Shown: piece after piece, positions 11,681-23,839 of the stretch
Position numbering within the stretch: position 1 is the stretch's first letter
How the letters are laid out: the number at the start of each line of letters is the position of its first letter
DNA from: Ipomoea triloba
Lineage: Eukaryota; Streptophyta; Magnoliopsida; Solanales; Convolvulaceae
Reading direction: 5' to 3'
Assembly: GCF_003576645.1 (NCBI RefSeq)
Contig: NC_044924.1
Location: 18,982,604 to 19,046,603 of the forward strand
Length of the DNA: 64,000 nucleotides
The notes under the pieces: model-generated
What the model saw: only the letters and a program-made list of their open reading frames with translations
Databases searched by the model: none
Told to the model about the DNA's origin: nothing
Translations under genes and position numbers: made by a program

Positions 11681-13418
11681 TGTTAGGAATATATTGTAAT
11701 TGTTTTGATGAACCAAAAATGTAATATTAGACCCCCAATTTTATTTTGAGTCTAGTATAGGATTACGTCAAGCACAAGCCGAATCGGTTAAGCGAAAATT
11801 ACAATAGTATAAATTTTTAATTTATACTTGTAAGTCATTCGCTTCCACTTTATAAATTGAGGAGAATTTGGAAGATTAATCAAGACTCGAAGACATCCCG
11901 GAAAGTGACAACGGTTCGAATTGCAAGAATTAATTCTCTCAGAGAAGTAATTAATTCGTGATGAAGATGTTGCAATTAAAAGTCAAAATTGAAGTCAATC
12001 TGGAATGGGTTCTCTCACAAAATATTTTAGAGGCTAACTCATGCAAGGAAAATAATTTTGGTGATGAGGATGACCGTGCCTCTTTATTTTATGGAGATGA
12101 GGATGACTAGCTCAAAAATTTAAAGAGAGGATGACTTGGCCGAGAATTAAAGCAAGATTGGAGATGAGGTTGACTTGGCCGAAATTCAAATCAAGAATGG
12201 AGATGAGGATGACTTGAATTAAATCAAAAGGGAGATGAGGATGACTTGACCGAAATTGAAATCAAGAATGAAGATGAGGATGACTTAGCCTATTGGAATT
12301 AAATATGAGGATGAGGATGACTTAGCTACAAGTCATTATGAGGATGAGGCTAACTATGTACATTCTTGAAAGGAGGATGAGGATGACCTACACATAAAGG
12401 TCAACCTATTATGCCATGCATGAAGGATGATTTACGTGTGAACCAAAGCAATAGGGGGAAGCAGAAAAATTATTTTTGAGGCTGAGTATGGCATAACCAA
12501 GGAGAAAAATAGGATGGTCTATTTATTCCAAAGGAGTCCAACACTGCCAACAACACTTCTAAAAAGGGAAAATAATATTTTCCTAAATATGGCATGAGGA
12601 TGACTCCAAAAGGTGAACCAAAGCAATGTGCGAATTACTCAGAGGAGTGCAGCTTTGTGCAGAACACTTGTGAACACTAAGTGTAGCTGGGTGCAAAACA
12701 CTTGGTTGAAGGGCGTAGCTGGGTGCAAGACGCTCGTGAACGTAGATGGGTGCAAGACGTTCGGGTTTGAGTGTTGTTGTAGCGAAAGTGCATTCGGAGT
12801 AGAGATGTGCTAGAAGAGCACAGATTCACTATTGTATCTGGGTGATTGAAGATAGTGGAATCTCTCCTGGAGGAAGGAGAAAGTGGAGTAGAAGGATTAC
12901 ATCACCTCCGAACCACTATAAATTCCTGTGTCATTTACTTTATCTGCTTGCATATTTATCTATCTGAGCATTGCATGCATTGCATACTTTGTCACATTTA
13001 TTACTATTGAGCTTTATAGATTCATGTGACATCCCTTTTTGCATGCAAGACATATTTCCAACTCAACCTCATCCTGTGAAAGTTTTATTTGTTGTTATGC
13101 TACGAACCCAACTATTCATTGCATATACTGTTTGATCTGGGTTTGATAGTTCCCACGTCCGCATGCGAGCCAAACTTTATATACCCAGTATTTGAGTTAT
13201 TCCTGACGTTTCTAACGTGTTGCATGTTGTGAAGCTCTTCATTTTTGCGTAACTTTGATTATAGCACTTTACCGTATTATTTTCTACTGCGTAATTCAAG
13301 TTGAATTTATTCACTTGGATTCTCTCTGTTGAAGTGTTATAATATCTTTTGAAAAGTTTGAAAAGTCTATTCACCCCCCCCCCCCTCTAGACTTTTCCCT
13401 ACCCTATCGGGACCAACA
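11681..13418 (+). repeat. 5' LTR of the Sire-type copia element
   Basis: 1738 bp from TGTTAGGAAT to GGGACCAACA, nearly identical by eye to the 3' LTR at both ends. It lacks about 500 bp present in the 3' LTR (21690-22196): the sequence jumps after ACTCCAAAAGGTGA to TGTGCGAATTACTC. Positions 12050-12400 are rich in short direct repeats around GATGAGGATGACTT. Confidence 0.92.
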
Positions 13419-13420
13419 AG

Positions 13421-13432
13421 TGGTATCAGAGC
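13421..13432 (+). promoter_or_regulatory. Primer binding site (initiator tRNA-Met)
   Basis: TGGTATCAGAGC, two bases after the 5' LTR. It is complementary to the 3' end of initiator methionine tRNA, the standard primer of plant copia elements. Confidence 0.95.
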
Positions 13433-13485
13433 AGTTGTCTATTTGAGTCAAATCTTGACTGCTAGACAGATCTCAAACCTTCAAA

Positions 13486-14478
13486 ATGAAGAAAGACTTG
13501 ACTCCTAACCTGTTATTTTCATTAGATAAATTTGATGATTGGAAAATCCGTATGCAGGTTCATTTGTCTGCACTACATGATGAAATGTGGGAAGTTATTA
13601 AAGACGGGCCGATCAAAATCTTAAAGATAAATACCGCTGTAGCACAAACGAGTACAACACCGCAGTACATTCCTAAACCCAAAGAGGAATGGGGTCCAGA
13701 AGATCGCACACGAAATAACTTGGACAACATTGCCAAGGATATTTTGTTCAAAGCCATTGACGATACAACTTTCTCGAAAGTTCGAAAATGCAAAACCGCG
13801 AAGGAAGTTTGGGAAGTTCTTGTGAAGATTAGCGAAGGAGACGAACAAGAAAAAGACAACAAGCTCACAATAGCATTAAAGAAATTCGAGGATTTCAAAA
13901 TGCTAAGTGGTGAATCTATTACCGACATGGAGGCAAGATTTATCAAAATCATGGGAGAAATTGTCGATCTAGGCAAAGAGATTGATCAAAATGAGATATT
14001 GCTCAAAATCCTACGTGGATTACCATCAAACTGGGATATGAAGGTCACGGCCATGAGAGATCATAGAGATCTAAAAATGTTGTCAACCGACAAACTTTTT
14101 AGTGATCTCAAGGTGTACCAATTCGAAATGAAGTCAAGGATGGAAGAAGAACGCGAAGAGAAAAATGCCGCACTCGTTGTCAAACAACCATCCACGTCAA
14201 GGTTAGTTGAAAACAGTGAATTATTATCTGACGAAAATTTTGCTTTGTTTGTTAGGAAATTTAAGAAATTTATGAAGAAGAAAAACACAAGCTCAATGAG
14301 AAGACCCAGACGAAGCAACCCAGAAGAAGTTTTGAATTTATGCTACAATTGCAGAAAGCCTGGACACTTTATGGCTGAGTGTCCCTATCCCAAGGTAAGC
14401 AAAACAAAAATGATATTGTGCAGGAAGAGGCTAAGACAAAGGATAGAAGATTCAAAAAGGATAAGAGAAAAGCCTTGA
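13486..14478 (+). CDS. Copia Gag (UBN2-type capsid with CCHC zinc knuckle)
   Basis: 330-codon frame starting 68 bp past the LTR. FSLDKFDDWKIRMQ begins the UBN2 gag domain. TAKEVWEVL and LKILRGLPSNWDMK are further gag signatures. The zinc knuckle CYNCRKPGHFMAEC lies near residues 287-300. The natural fusion to pol seems lost just after the knuckle, where the pol frame continues in a different register (overlap from 14379). Gag assembles the cytoplasmic virus-like particle. Confidence 0.9.
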   Translation: MKKDLTPNLLFSLDKFDDWKIRMQVHLSALHDEMWEVIKDGPIKILKINTAVAQTSTTPQYIPKPKEEWGPEDRTRNNLDNIAKDILFKAIDDTTFSKVRKCKTAKEVWEVLVKISEGDEQEKDNKLTIALKKFEDFKMLSGESITDMEARFIKIMGEIVDLGKEIDQNEILLKILRGLPSNWDMKVTAMRDHRDLKMLSTDKLFSDLKVYQFEMKSRMEEEREEKNAALVVKQPSTSRLVENSELLSDENFALFVRKFKKFMKKKNTSSMRRPRRSNPEEVLNLCYNCRKPGHFMAECPYPKVSKTKMILCRKRLRQRIEDSKRIREKP

Positions 14479-15170
14479 TTAGTGATCCATTGGGATCAAG
14501 CATGTCAGAGGAATCTTCAAGTGATGAAAGTGACAACTCTAAGGATGACAGTGCATTATTTTGCATGAGTATTTCAAGTGAGTCAACCTGTGAGGACAAG
14601 TGCTTAATGGCGCATGATTTGGAAGAAGATGAGGAAGTATGGTACTTCGATAATGGATGTTCACGGCACATGACTGGAAACAAATCTAATCTTATTAATT
14701 TCAAATCCATCGAAGGACCAAAAGTTGTATTTGGAGGAAACGATCGATATGGTTCAATAAAAGGAATCGGAACGATAGTACGAAACGGATTGAAAATAGA
14801 AGATATATCCTATGTGGAAGGTCTAAAATTCAACTTGTTGAGTACAAGTCAATTTTGTGACAAAGGATATCTAGTAGAATTCTTCAAAGATAAATGCCAA
14901 GTGAAGAACGAATCAACCAGAGAAGTCGTACTTGAAGGAACAAGAAATAAGAATATGTACGTTGTGAATTGGAGCACTACAAAAGATACAGTGTGCTTAG
15001 TGGCAAACAATTCAAGCATCACGTGTTGGGAATGACACAAGAAGTTAAATCATTTGAACTTCAAGACCATCAACAAGCTAGCAGCAAAAAATCTAGTCAA
15101 GGGACTACCCAACATCACGTACAAGAAAGATCAAATTTGCGATGCATGTCAAAGAGGAAAAGCAAATCAA
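14379..15170 (+). pseudogene. Copia protease and gag-pre-integrase segment
   Basis: After a linker the frame has WYFDNGCSRHMTG, the copia aspartic protease site. The usual D-S-G reads D-N-G here, so activity is doubtful. GIGTIVRNGLKIEDISYVEGL and NLLSTSQFCD follow. A TGA at 15033-15035 replaces the tryptophan expected before HKKLNHLN. The same frame then continues through CDACQRGKA (pre-integrase zinc region) until a one-base shift near 15170. Confidence 0.85.
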
Positions 15171-16905
15171 ATCTTCGTTCAAGTCCAAGATGCACAAATC
15201 AAGCTCAAGACCTCTTAGTCTACTACACATGGATTTATTTGGTCCAGTAGACCTAGTAAGTATAAGTGGTAAGAAATATACTCTTGTTGTTATTGATGAT
15301 TTTTCCAGGTACACATGGACAATATTTCTCAACAAAAAGAATGAAGTAGAGAAAAAGTTGCCAGAACTACTCAAGCAACTTCAAAATGAAAAAGAAGTCA
15401 AAATAGTCAAAATCCGTACCGACCGGGGTACAGAGTTCGTGAATGGTGTGATTCAAGCTTATTGCAATTCTCAAGGAATTGTACATCAATTATCAGCCGC
15501 AAGAACGCCGCAACAAAAATGTGTAGCCGAAAGAAGAAACAGAACGCTTAAAAAAGCCGCACGAGTTATGATTACGGCCGCCGATCTACCGAAACGTTTT
15601 TGGGCAGAAGCTATCAACACTGCTTGCTATACTCAAAACAGAAGCATGATTCACAAGCTGCACGACAAGACGCCATATGAACTTTGGAAAGGGAGAAAAC
15701 CTAACCTCAGTTATTTTCATATTTTTGGATGCAAATGTTTTGTTCTGATTAATGGTAAAACACATCTGAAAACATTTGATGAGCGTGCAGATGAAGCAAT
15801 ATTTTTGGGATATTCCTCCACCAGCAGCGCATTCAGAGTATTCAATAAATCAACAATGGTGGTAGAAGAATCAATACATGTTGTATTTGATGAATCAACA
15901 AAAAGCAAGGAAGCAGATGTCTCTAATATTGGTAATGTGCAAAATAATTTATTTGAGACTAATGATTCATCTGAGATTGAGATCTTGCAGGGAATAAGTG
16001 ATTTGGAACTTGACAATTCCAAAATTCAAGAAATGGGCGTGACACTCACTAGGGGAGATGAGGCTAACTCTAGAAATGAAGAAATTCATGTTGGTGAGGC
16101 TAACCTCATTAATGAGACAAATTTTGAGGATGTGGTTAACCACATGAATATTCAAAATCATAGAAGTGAGGATGAGGTTGACCAAGTTAATCATGATGGA
16201 TACTCACGTGACAATCAACCTCTACCCACTACCAACGTCCAAGAATTTTTCGAACTTGATAGAAAGTGGCTAAGGAGTCATCCACAAGATCTTATTATTG
16301 GAAATCTGCAAGAAGGCGTGAAAACGAGATCAGCTGCACGAGACACTTTATTTACGTGTTTTCTGTCTCAGATTGAACAGAAAGAAATAGATGAAGCTCT
16401 AAGTGGTTCAAGTTGGGTTGAGGCTATGCAAGAAGAGCTAAATCAGTTCACAAGGAATGACGTATCGGAACTTGTTCCTAAACCAAAAGATCATAACGTT
16501 ATTGGAACAAAATGGGTTTTTAGGAACAAAGCAAATGAAGATGGAATCATTGTTAGGAATAAGGCGAGGCTAGTTGCAAAGGGCTATTCACTAGAAGAAG
16601 GAATTGATTTTGATGAAACATTCGCCCCAGTTGCACGACTCGAAGCAATACGAATTTTTCTAGCCTACGCAGCATACAAGAATTTCACGGTCTACCAAAT
16701 GGACGTGCAAAGTGCATTCCTAAACGGACTACTTGAAGAAGAAGTCTACGTGGAACAAACACCCGGTTTTGAGGTAAAAGGTGATGTTGATAAGGTCTAT
16801 AAGCTAAAGAAGGCATTATATGGGTTAAAACAAACACCACGAGCTTGGTATGATACTCTGTCAATGTTCTTAATTAGTTGTGGTTTCTACCAAAGGCCTT
16901 GTTGA
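15142..16905 (+). CDS. Copia integrase and N-terminal reverse transcriptase
   Basis: Integrase core: [10 protein letters not shown] (first Asp), [12 protein letters not shown] (second Asp) and [17 protein letters not shown] (Glu), then the GKR/GFLGYS-type C-terminal region ([15 protein letters not shown]). A variable linker with repeated GDEAN/GEAN motifs follows (~16040-16190). RT begins at [15 protein letters not shown], with [15 protein letters not shown] and [10 protein letters not shown], and [16 protein letters not shown] near the end. The frame is lost at ~16900 by an inserted base before the YVDD motif. Confidence 0.92.
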   Translation: MHVKEEKQIKSSFKSKMHKSSSRPLSLLHMDLFGPVDLVSISGKKYTLVVIDDFSRYTWTIFLNKKNEVEKKLPELLKQLQNEKEVKIVKIRTDRGTEFVNGVIQAYCNSQGIVHQLSAARTPQQKCVAERRNRTLKKAARVMITAADLPKRFWAEAINTACYTQNRSMIHKLHDKTPYELWKGRKPNLSYFHIFGCKCFVLINGKTHLKTFDERADEAIFLGYSSTSSAFRVFNKSTMVVEESIHVVFDESTKSKEADVSNIGNVQNNLFETNDSSEIEILQGISDLELDNSKIQEMGVTLTRGDEANSRNEEIHVGEANLINETNFEDVVNHMNIQNHRSEDEVDQVNHDGYSRDNQPLPTTNVQEFFELDRKWLRSHPQDLIIGNLQEGVKTRSAARDTLFTCFLSQIEQKEIDEALSGSSWVEAMQEELNQFTRNDVSELVPKPKDHNVIGTKWVFRNKANEDGIIVRNKARLVAKGYSLEEGIDFDETFAPVARLEAIRIFLAYAAYKNFTVYQMDVQSAFLNGLLEEEVYVEQTPGFEVKGDVDKVYKLKKALYGLKQTPRAWYDTLSMFLISCGFYQRPC

Positions 16906-17902
16906 CAAAACCTTATTTATAATTCAGGAAAATAATCATATTTTATTGGTACAAATCTATGTTGATGATATTATATTTGGAAATACTAATAAATCCTTGT
17001 GTGAGAAATTTTCTAAGCTTATGCAGAACAGATTCGAAATGAGCATGATGGGTGAATTAAATTACTTCCTTGGACTACAAGTCAGACAACTAAAGGAAGG
17101 AATCTTTATCAACCAGGCCAAATACACAAAAGACCTGATCAAGAAATTTGGCATGGAAGGAAAAGACTCAGTCAAAATACCGATGAGTACATCACTTAGA
17201 CTGGATAAAGATGATGAAGGAAAAGATGTCGAACAAACGAAATATCGAGGAATGATTGGATATCTACTATACCTCACTGCGAGTAGACCCGATATATCAT
17301 ACTTAGTGGGTGTATGTGCTAGATTCCAATCACAGCCAAAAGAAAGTCATTTTCAAGCTACCAAGAAGATTATCCGTTATCTCAAAGGAACTATCAATGT
17401 GGGATTATGGTATCCCAAAGAAGGTAATTTTGAACTAACTGGATTTTCAGATGCAGATTTTGCAGGGTGCAAAATAGACAGAAAAAGTACCTCAGGAACG
17501 TGCCAGTTCTTAAGGGGAAGATTGGTCTCTTGGTTTAGCAAGAAACAAAATTCCATTGCAACAAGTACAGCCGAAGCGGAATATATCGCAGCAGGGAGTT
17601 GTTGTGCACAAATTTTATGGATGAAGCAACAATTAAAAGATTACGGGATTAATTGCGATGACGTTAGTATTTTCTGTGATAATACTAGTGCAATTGCGAT
17701 TACCCAAAATCCAGTGCTTCACTCGCGAACCAAACACATTGACGTGAGACATCATTTTATCCGAGATCACGTTGAAAAGAAGGATTTAAAGATCGATTAT
17801 ATACCCACGGAAAGTCAAATTGCTTATATTCTTACAAAGCCTTTATGCGAATCAAGATTCAATACTCTAAGGCACGAGATGTGTATGATCGAAATGAGCT
17901 AA
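16880..17902 (+). CDS. Copia reverse transcriptase (C-terminal) and RNase H
   Basis: Continues RT in a shifted frame. IYVDDIIFG carries the catalytic YVDD box and [15 protein letters not shown] follows. RNase H runs from [16 protein letters not shown] through [22 protein letters not shown] to [13 protein letters not shown] and ends MCMIEMS. The last ~340 residues are uninterrupted. Confidence 0.93.
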   Translation: MVSTKGLVDKTLFIIQENNHILLVQIYVDDIIFGNTNKSLCEKFSKLMQNRFEMSMMGELNYFLGLQVRQLKEGIFINQAKYTKDLIKKFGMEGKDSVKIPMSTSLRLDKDDEGKDVEQTKYRGMIGYLLYLTASRPDISYLVGVCARFQSQPKESHFQATKKIIRYLKGTINVGLWYPKEGNFELTGFSDADFAGCKIDRKSTSGTCQFLRGRLVSWFSKKQNSIATSTAEAEYIAAGSCCAQILWMKQQLKDYGINCDDVSIFCDNTSAIAITQNPVLHSRTKHIDVRHHFIRDHVEKKDLKIDYIPTESQIAYILTKPLCESRFNTLRHEMCMIEMS

Positions 17903-18447
17903 GTATCAATTCTCTTTATCTTTTAAGCTCGCATTTTTTTAATTATGCATGTTTTTATGTTTAATTTGAGATTTTTTTTTACGTATGCATGTTCAATGTT
18001 TGTGATTTAATTGCTTTATTTGGTTATTTTCGTACGTAGGCATGTGTTATATTTTATGGTTTATCTATGTTACGAACATGTGTACATTTTGTGACCATAT
18101 TTGCCTAATTGCGTACGTATGTATATGTGTGACCTTATTTGCTTAAATGTTTTTATGTGTACGTATGTGTCTTTGCATGTACTCCTATCATATCTATGCA
18201 TTAGATAGTCACCCTATCCACTCATGTATGGTTCATGTGATTCTCATAACTTGTCAAGATTTCTATCACTTGCTTTTTGTCCCATCTAACCCAATCTTGC
18301 AAGGAATCTTTGTTGCATGCATATAATGCAACTTTTGACCAAAGAAGGAAACGGTTTTTGAGGGTTGAAGGGTTGGAAGTTGTGAACCGTCCAAGTTATT
18401 GAATGAGCATTCAATATTGGGAAGTTTCAACACCACCCTCTCACTCC
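17903..18447 (+). other. Non-coding spacer between pol and the accessory gene
   Basis: T-rich stretch with repeated CGTACGTA and GCATGT motifs (e.g. 17972, 18032, 18113, 18163). No ORF is supported. It leads into the TATA box at 18448. Confidence 0.6.
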
Positions 18448-18455
18448 TATAAATA
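18448..18455 (+). promoter_or_regulatory. Internal TATA box before the Sire accessory gene
   Basis: TATAAATA, 68 bp before the ATG at 18516 and more than 500 bp after pol. Its context (CTCCTATAAATAG) resembles those of the TATA boxes at 32527 and 34312 in the Tat element. It suggests separate transcription of the 3' gene; this is inferred from position only. Confidence 0.55.
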
Positions 18456-18515
18456 GACCGACACCTTAACACATTTCTTGTAGAGTTGTCTTGTACTTTT
18501 TGCTTGCAGGAAATC

Positions 18516-18728
18516 ATGAAGCCGAAGAAGCAAGCCGAGAAGACCGTGAGACGCACTTCCAGGAGGATTGCCGAACATATACGGATGGAAATGCTGAGGG
18601 TAAGGCGGATTGCTAACGGTGGACATGAGGTTGGTGACACATCCACTGACCCAATCATGGTAGAAGAAGAGCCTGTGCAATCCACTGAACTAGCCGAGGG
18701 AGAACAAAAGACCGGAGGATCTCGTTGA
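18516..18728 (+). CDS. Sire accessory ORF, basic GDT-motif N-terminal part
   Basis: From the ATG the frame encodes a basic segment (RRTSRRIAEHIRMEM, RVRRIANGGHEVGDTSTDP) followed by an acidic tail, and stops after 71 codons. The segment matches residue by residue the start of the ORF at 32595 in a Tat gypsy element (shared pattern K/R-R-x-S-x-R-x-A-E, then R-x-R/K-I-A-x-x-G-H-x-x-G-D-T-x-x-D-P). Sire elements commonly carry an env-like ORF at this place; I see no signal peptide or membrane segment here. The function is unknown. A basic, possibly nuclear or nucleic-acid-binding, tail is an inference. The next frame (18742 on) is probably the same broken gene. Confidence 0.6.
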   Translation: MKPKKQAEKTVRRTSRRIAEHIRMEMLRVRRIANGGHEVGDTSTDPIMVEEEPVQSTELAEGEQKTGGSR

Positions 18729-18741
18729 AGGAGAATTACCT

Positions 18742-20374
18742 ATGAGACACAACCCACCGATTAGGAAGAGAAAAAGGAATCCTAGAGTGGAAATTAGAAA
18801 CAGTGAGGAAGAAGTTGTGACCGGAAGGGAATTGGTGGTGACAAATCCAAGTAGTGACATTGGAGGAGACTTTATGGATGTTCTATTGGATGATCACATC
18901 ACACGTGAAGTGAATGTTCAAGAAAATCAAGAAATTAGTCAACCCAAGAGAATAAAAAATTGGAACAAATTTGGTTGATATAAATGTTGAGGTCGAGAAT
19001 GAGGAGTATGAAGTTGAAAATGTTCATGAAGTTGAAGTTGAGGTCAACCCAAGAGAGATTGATGATGACAACACTTTTGAAGTTGAGGCTAACTTGGACA
19101 CAAATATTGGTGTAGATGAGGCTAACCAAGGAATTGAATTTATGTCACAAGTGGAAAGTGGTACACGTGACTATGGTGGTGATGGTGACCGTGGTGTATT
19201 TCAAGGTGAGAATGTTGAAAGTGACAATTTTGTGGCTAACTTGTATGTCACAAATGAGCATGTTGAGGCCAACCCACGTGTGGATGCACAAGGTGAAATT
19301 AACGAAATTTTTGGTGTTGAGGCCGAACAAGATCAAGAAGGAGTAGAAATTAATCCAAGCAATAGTGATGATGTTGATGTTGGACAGACTAGTACTCCTA
19401 CACCTAGACCTGTGCCAATAAACATAGAAGACCGAATGCATCAAGCCAGGGTGATTTCAAATTTATCAAGGGATAATTCGAATGAAGCAATAATTGCAGC
19501 TCTTAAGGAATTCAAGGAAGCAGTAAGCAATACTGACAATACTTTGTACACAAATTGCTTAAAATTATTTGAGCAGATTGCAGGCATGGAACGAGGCATG
19601 AACAGATTAAACCCAGTAATCAAGGAGGAGTTGAATGGTTTCATTGCCAAGATGATGCTCATATTGGAGAAAGAAATGAAAGCTGTTAATGAAGTGGTGA
19701 CAGCTTAGAAGGATGCAATTGACAAAAATGACCGTGTGGTGAATGGCAAATTGAGGCATATTATGACTCAAATGGAGGAATTGAAAAATGTGACATCAAG
19801 GAGCAACTTGTCACATGAAGCAAGTATTGATGTATTACAAGAATGCCTACACACGCTAGTCAACACCGTCCAAGGATTAGAGAAGAAAATTGAGGAAATG
19901 GACGCAAGGAACAAGGCCGACTCAATCCTGATCAAGGAGATGAGAGCACAACAGAAAGGTGACATGGTGATGTTCAAGAAGATTTTGGATGCTACCAAAA
20001 AGGGGGAAGAAAGGATACCCTCTCATTTTGGTGGATCATCTTCGCAGGGGGAAGCGCAAGGGGAAGAAGAATGGGTACCGCCTACATTTCGATTTGTTAT
20101 TGATTTTTCAGGTACACCCGTGTGCGTTGATGAAGATAGAGTAATCAGGATGTTCAACCTTCACCTACCCAAAGAGACGATATTCACCGAAAGAATAACT
20201 CTAAAGGAGTGTGCTCAATGGTACACTAGAGGAGTATTTCTCTCTAGTGATCCAAAGGAAGTCATCAAGCACTACTTGGAAGGAAGAGTCAAGGAGAAGT
20301 TCCTACATGATGACTGCAAAGGTAACTTCAAGAAGCTTAGAGCTAGAATAAATGATATACTTGGACTTTATTGA
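18742..20374 (+). pseudogene. Sire 3' accessory (env-like/coiled-coil) ORF, broken
   Basis: Three consecutive frames (18742-18978, 18971-19708, 19736-20374) look like one gene split by a shift at ~18975 and a stop at ~19706. Order of parts: a basic stretch (RKRKRNPR), an acidic region with repeated VEAN/VEVNP motifs, and a long predicted coiled coil (about 19440-20010; LKEFKEAVSNTD, MEELKNV, GLEKKIEEMDARNK). The end is a compact C-terminal domain (WVPPTFRFVIDF to ARINDILGLY). No transmembrane helix is visible, so 'env-like' is positional only. Confidence 0.65.
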
Positions 20375-20759
20375 TTTCTAGTTCTAGTATGTTATGTACG
20401 TACCATTATAACTCTATAAGGCTTATTTTGATTTTAATGATATGGTACGAATTGTTTATGTATATAGTGTTTTATAGTTGTTTTATTGCTTTATTAATTT
20501 TTGGACACAAGTTTTAATTTTGTAACATGCAAATTTGAGGGTAAAAGAATTATTGACAAAAGTTAAAATTGAAATTAAAACCTCAAACTTTGCAACTTTT
20601 TGTACGTGTCTAAAATTATAGAGCATGTAGGGTCAGTCAAATTGTACTTGTCAAATTGGCTAGTCAAAATAAAATTTAGAAAAATGAAAAATCAATTTTT
20701 GATTGGACTATAGCCAAAATGTTCGGGTATAGGTTTTGGTATCATCAAAAAGGGGAAAT
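20375..20759 (+). other. Copia 3' untranslated region with polypurine tract
   Basis: AT-rich and non-coding. It ends in AAAAAGGGGAAAT (20747-20759) immediately before the 3' LTR, the expected plus-strand primer. Confidence 0.75.
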
Positions 20760-22224
20760 TGTTAGGAATATATTGTAATTGTTTTGATGAACCAAAAATG
20801 TAATATTAGACCCCCAATTTTATTTTGAGTCTAGTATAGGATTACGTCAAGCACAAGCCGAATCGGTTAAGCGAAAATTACAATAGTATAAATTTTTAAT
20901 TTATACTTGTAAGTCATTCGCTTCCACATTATAAATTGAGAATTTGGAAGATTAATCAAGACTCGAAGACATCCCGGAACGTGACAACGGTTTGAATTGC
21001 AAGAATTAATTCTTTGAGAGAATTAATTAATTCGTGATGAAGATGTTGCAACTAAAAGTCAAAATTGAAGTCAATCTCGAATGGGTTCTCTCACAAAATA
21101 TTTTAGAGGCTAACTCATGCAAGGAAAATAATTTTGGTGATGAGGATGACCGTGCCTCTTTATTTTATGGAGATGAGGATGACTAGCTCAAAAATTTAAA
21201 GAGAGGATGACTTGGCCGAGAATTAAAGCAAGATTGGAGATGAGGTTGACTTGGCCGAAATTCAAATCAAGAATGGAGATGAGGATGACTTGAATTAAAT
21301 CAAAAGGGAGATGAGGATGACTTGACCGAAATTGAAATCAAGAATGAGGATGAGGATGACTTAGCCTATTGGAATTAAATATGAGGATGAGGATGACTTA
21401 GCTACAAGTCATTATGAGGATGAGGCTAACTATGTACATTCTTGAAAGGAGGATGAGGATGACATACACATAAAGGTCAACCTATTATGCCATGCATGAA
21501 GGATGATTTACGTGTGAACCAAAGCAATAAGGGGAAGAACAAAAATTATTTTTGACGCTGAGTATGGCATAACCAAGGAGAAAAATAGGATGGTCTATTT
21601 ATTCCAAAGGAGTCTAACACTGCCAACAACACTTCTAAAAAGGGAAAATAATATTTTCCTAAATATGGCATGAGGATGACTCCAAAAGGTGAATTCAAAT
21701 TATCTTGCTACAAGGAGCTGAAGATCATTATGAGAAAAGTCAGTATACTTTTCAGAGGCATTAATTATGCTCAAGCAAGAGTCACTGAACGGATATATTT
21801 CAGAGCAACCTGACTTATGGATTATGAACAAAGTCAAGTGTTCACACTACCAAAAGTCAAGGATGGATGGCTACAAGTTACATGGAAAATTATATCAATG
21901 ATTGCAGAGGAACGTTGGAGGATTACCAGAAGCAAAAATTCAAATTCATTTGACGGAGCCATCAAAGTTGACGAAGACCATCAGAAAGCATTTAATGCTC
22001 TGAAGAATTACAACGGGCAAATAGCTAATTTAGCTATATAAACCCAAGAAGAATTGATACACATCACGGGGAACAAAATACGGATGAGATATTAGCACTG
22101 AATACACAACAAGTAATATTAGTTTTGAAAGTGCTAAGCAGTGAGCTAAACACAAGAGAAAACAAGTCTTAGAAAAGAAATACACAACAAGTCTTTGTGC
22201 GAATTACTCAGAGGACACTACTAC

Positions 22225-22670
22225 AGAAAACACCTTTAACGTCGGTTTTTTAGCACTTTTAACGCCGGTTAAAAATCGACGTTGTTCTGGCCGACGTTGT
22301 ATATAAATGATACGGCGTCGGTTGTAAAAACCGACGCCGTATGTATTTTTTATGTTTTTAAAATAAATAAACGACGTCGGTTAATTAAAAAAACGACGTC
22401 GTTTATTTAAAAAAAATAAAAAAAAATACGAAAAGATGTCGGTTTTTTAGGAAAAACCGACGACGTCGTTTATTTAAAAAAAAATTAAAAAATGATACGA
22501 CGTCGGTTAATAAGAATTAACCGACGTCGTTTATTTTTTAAAAAATAAAAATATATATATACGGCGTCGGTTATATTAAATAACCGACGCCGTTCTTAAT
22601 TAATTTAAAAATATATATATATAAATGACGTCGGTTAGTTCTTATTAACCGACGTCGTTTATTTTTTTTT
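22225..22670. repeat. Left subterminal repeats of the CACTA element
   Basis: At least ten copies of GACGTCGGTT/AACCGACGTC and the variant GGCGTCGGTT, often as facing pairs separated by 5-15 bp so that they can form hairpins. In En/Spm elements such subterminal repeats bind the TNPA-type protein. The right side (27420-27800) has the same motifs. Confidence 0.85.
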
Positions 22671-22950
22671 TAAATATTAAAATTATTTTACGAATCTACC
22701 TAAAACCTGTACAGTATATTTCAAATTCACACATAAGTTTCAGAACCTGTGTAACAAATTAACATTTATAATTCACAATTGATCAAACTAATAAAGTTCT
22801 CAATTAATCAAAGCTAATAAACATCACAACTTATCAAACTAATAAAGTATACTACAATAACTAATAAAACATTGAATATTCAACATAAATCTCACAATTC
22901 AATAACTAATAAACAACAAGTATTTAACATAAATTTCACAATTCATGAAG

Positions 22951-23781
22951 CTAAAGAAGTAATCTATCAACCCATTCATCAACTAAATATTGGCACCATA
23001 TGTCTCTAACTTCATCAATTTCTTTTTGATTGTATGACAATCTTCCTTGTCTCTCCAAAAGCTATAAAGTTTAAAAGAGAATAAAAAGAATTAATAACTT
23101 AGTATTTTAAAAAACATGAAGGAGAAAGATATATTATTAAAGTACTTGCCTTATTCATTCCCTTGCATGTTCCCAATGAAATGATTTCCAAAATAAATTT
23201 CATCACATAATATCCGCATTCGGTACCTACTCTTTGTATGACACACTACATTTGAAATAATTAATATAATTAAGATTTTATTAATAAAAAACAATAAGAT
23301 ATATGTACTTACCGAACATGTAATCCATTTTACTTGACGACTTGTTTTCTTTCCACCTATTATGCTTGTTGCCTTCAAAGACCTATTAATATAAGACATA
23401 TAAAATATACATAAATGTTTGACATCACTATATTAATAATAAGTATTAATTATATTTATAAATTTACATACGTTTCAATTATATCTTTAATATCATCACG
23501 TGGCGGATTACCAGTGGAATCAAACCAATAGATTTCATATAATTTAGGACAAATAGCCATCAACATCCAATGCCCCCTACAAATAAGAATTTTATTAGTT
23601 TATAGTATATTATATATAATGTATTGTATTTTAAAACATAATCAAATGCTTACTCGAAATTATATGGGCCTAAATAGCAATCTTTCATCTCACCATATCC
23701 CATGGTGTCACTTATATAGTTTATCCTCTCATTTCTAGTCAACAGTTTCGGTTGAATCCAACTTGGATCTAAAAATCCATA
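22951..23781 (-). CDS. Ulp1/C48-type cysteine protease module of the CACTA element (five exons)
   Basis: Minus-strand exons 23781-23654, 23576-23472, 23382-23313, 23245-23150 and 23061-22951 join in frame to 170 codons ending at TAG 22951-22953. Motifs: GHWMLMAICPK with the catalytic His, YWFDSTGNPPRDD with the Asp, and TECGYYVMKFI with the Cys. This is the SUMO-protease-like fold found in several CACTA families. The fourth intron has a GC donor (AAGGCAAGT). It follows the transposase exon, but joining that exon's GT donor to this first exon is one base out of frame, so the fusion may be broken or use another site. Confidence 0.82.
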
Positions 23782-23839
23782 CTTATAATTATGTTAAATA
23801 AAATTAAAACTATTTTGATCAAATAATACTAAAAACATA

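Noticed and set aside
18516..20374. Envelope glycoprotein of the Sire element
   Set aside because: No signal peptide, glycosylation-rich ectodomain or membrane span can be seen; coiled-coil and basic segments only.
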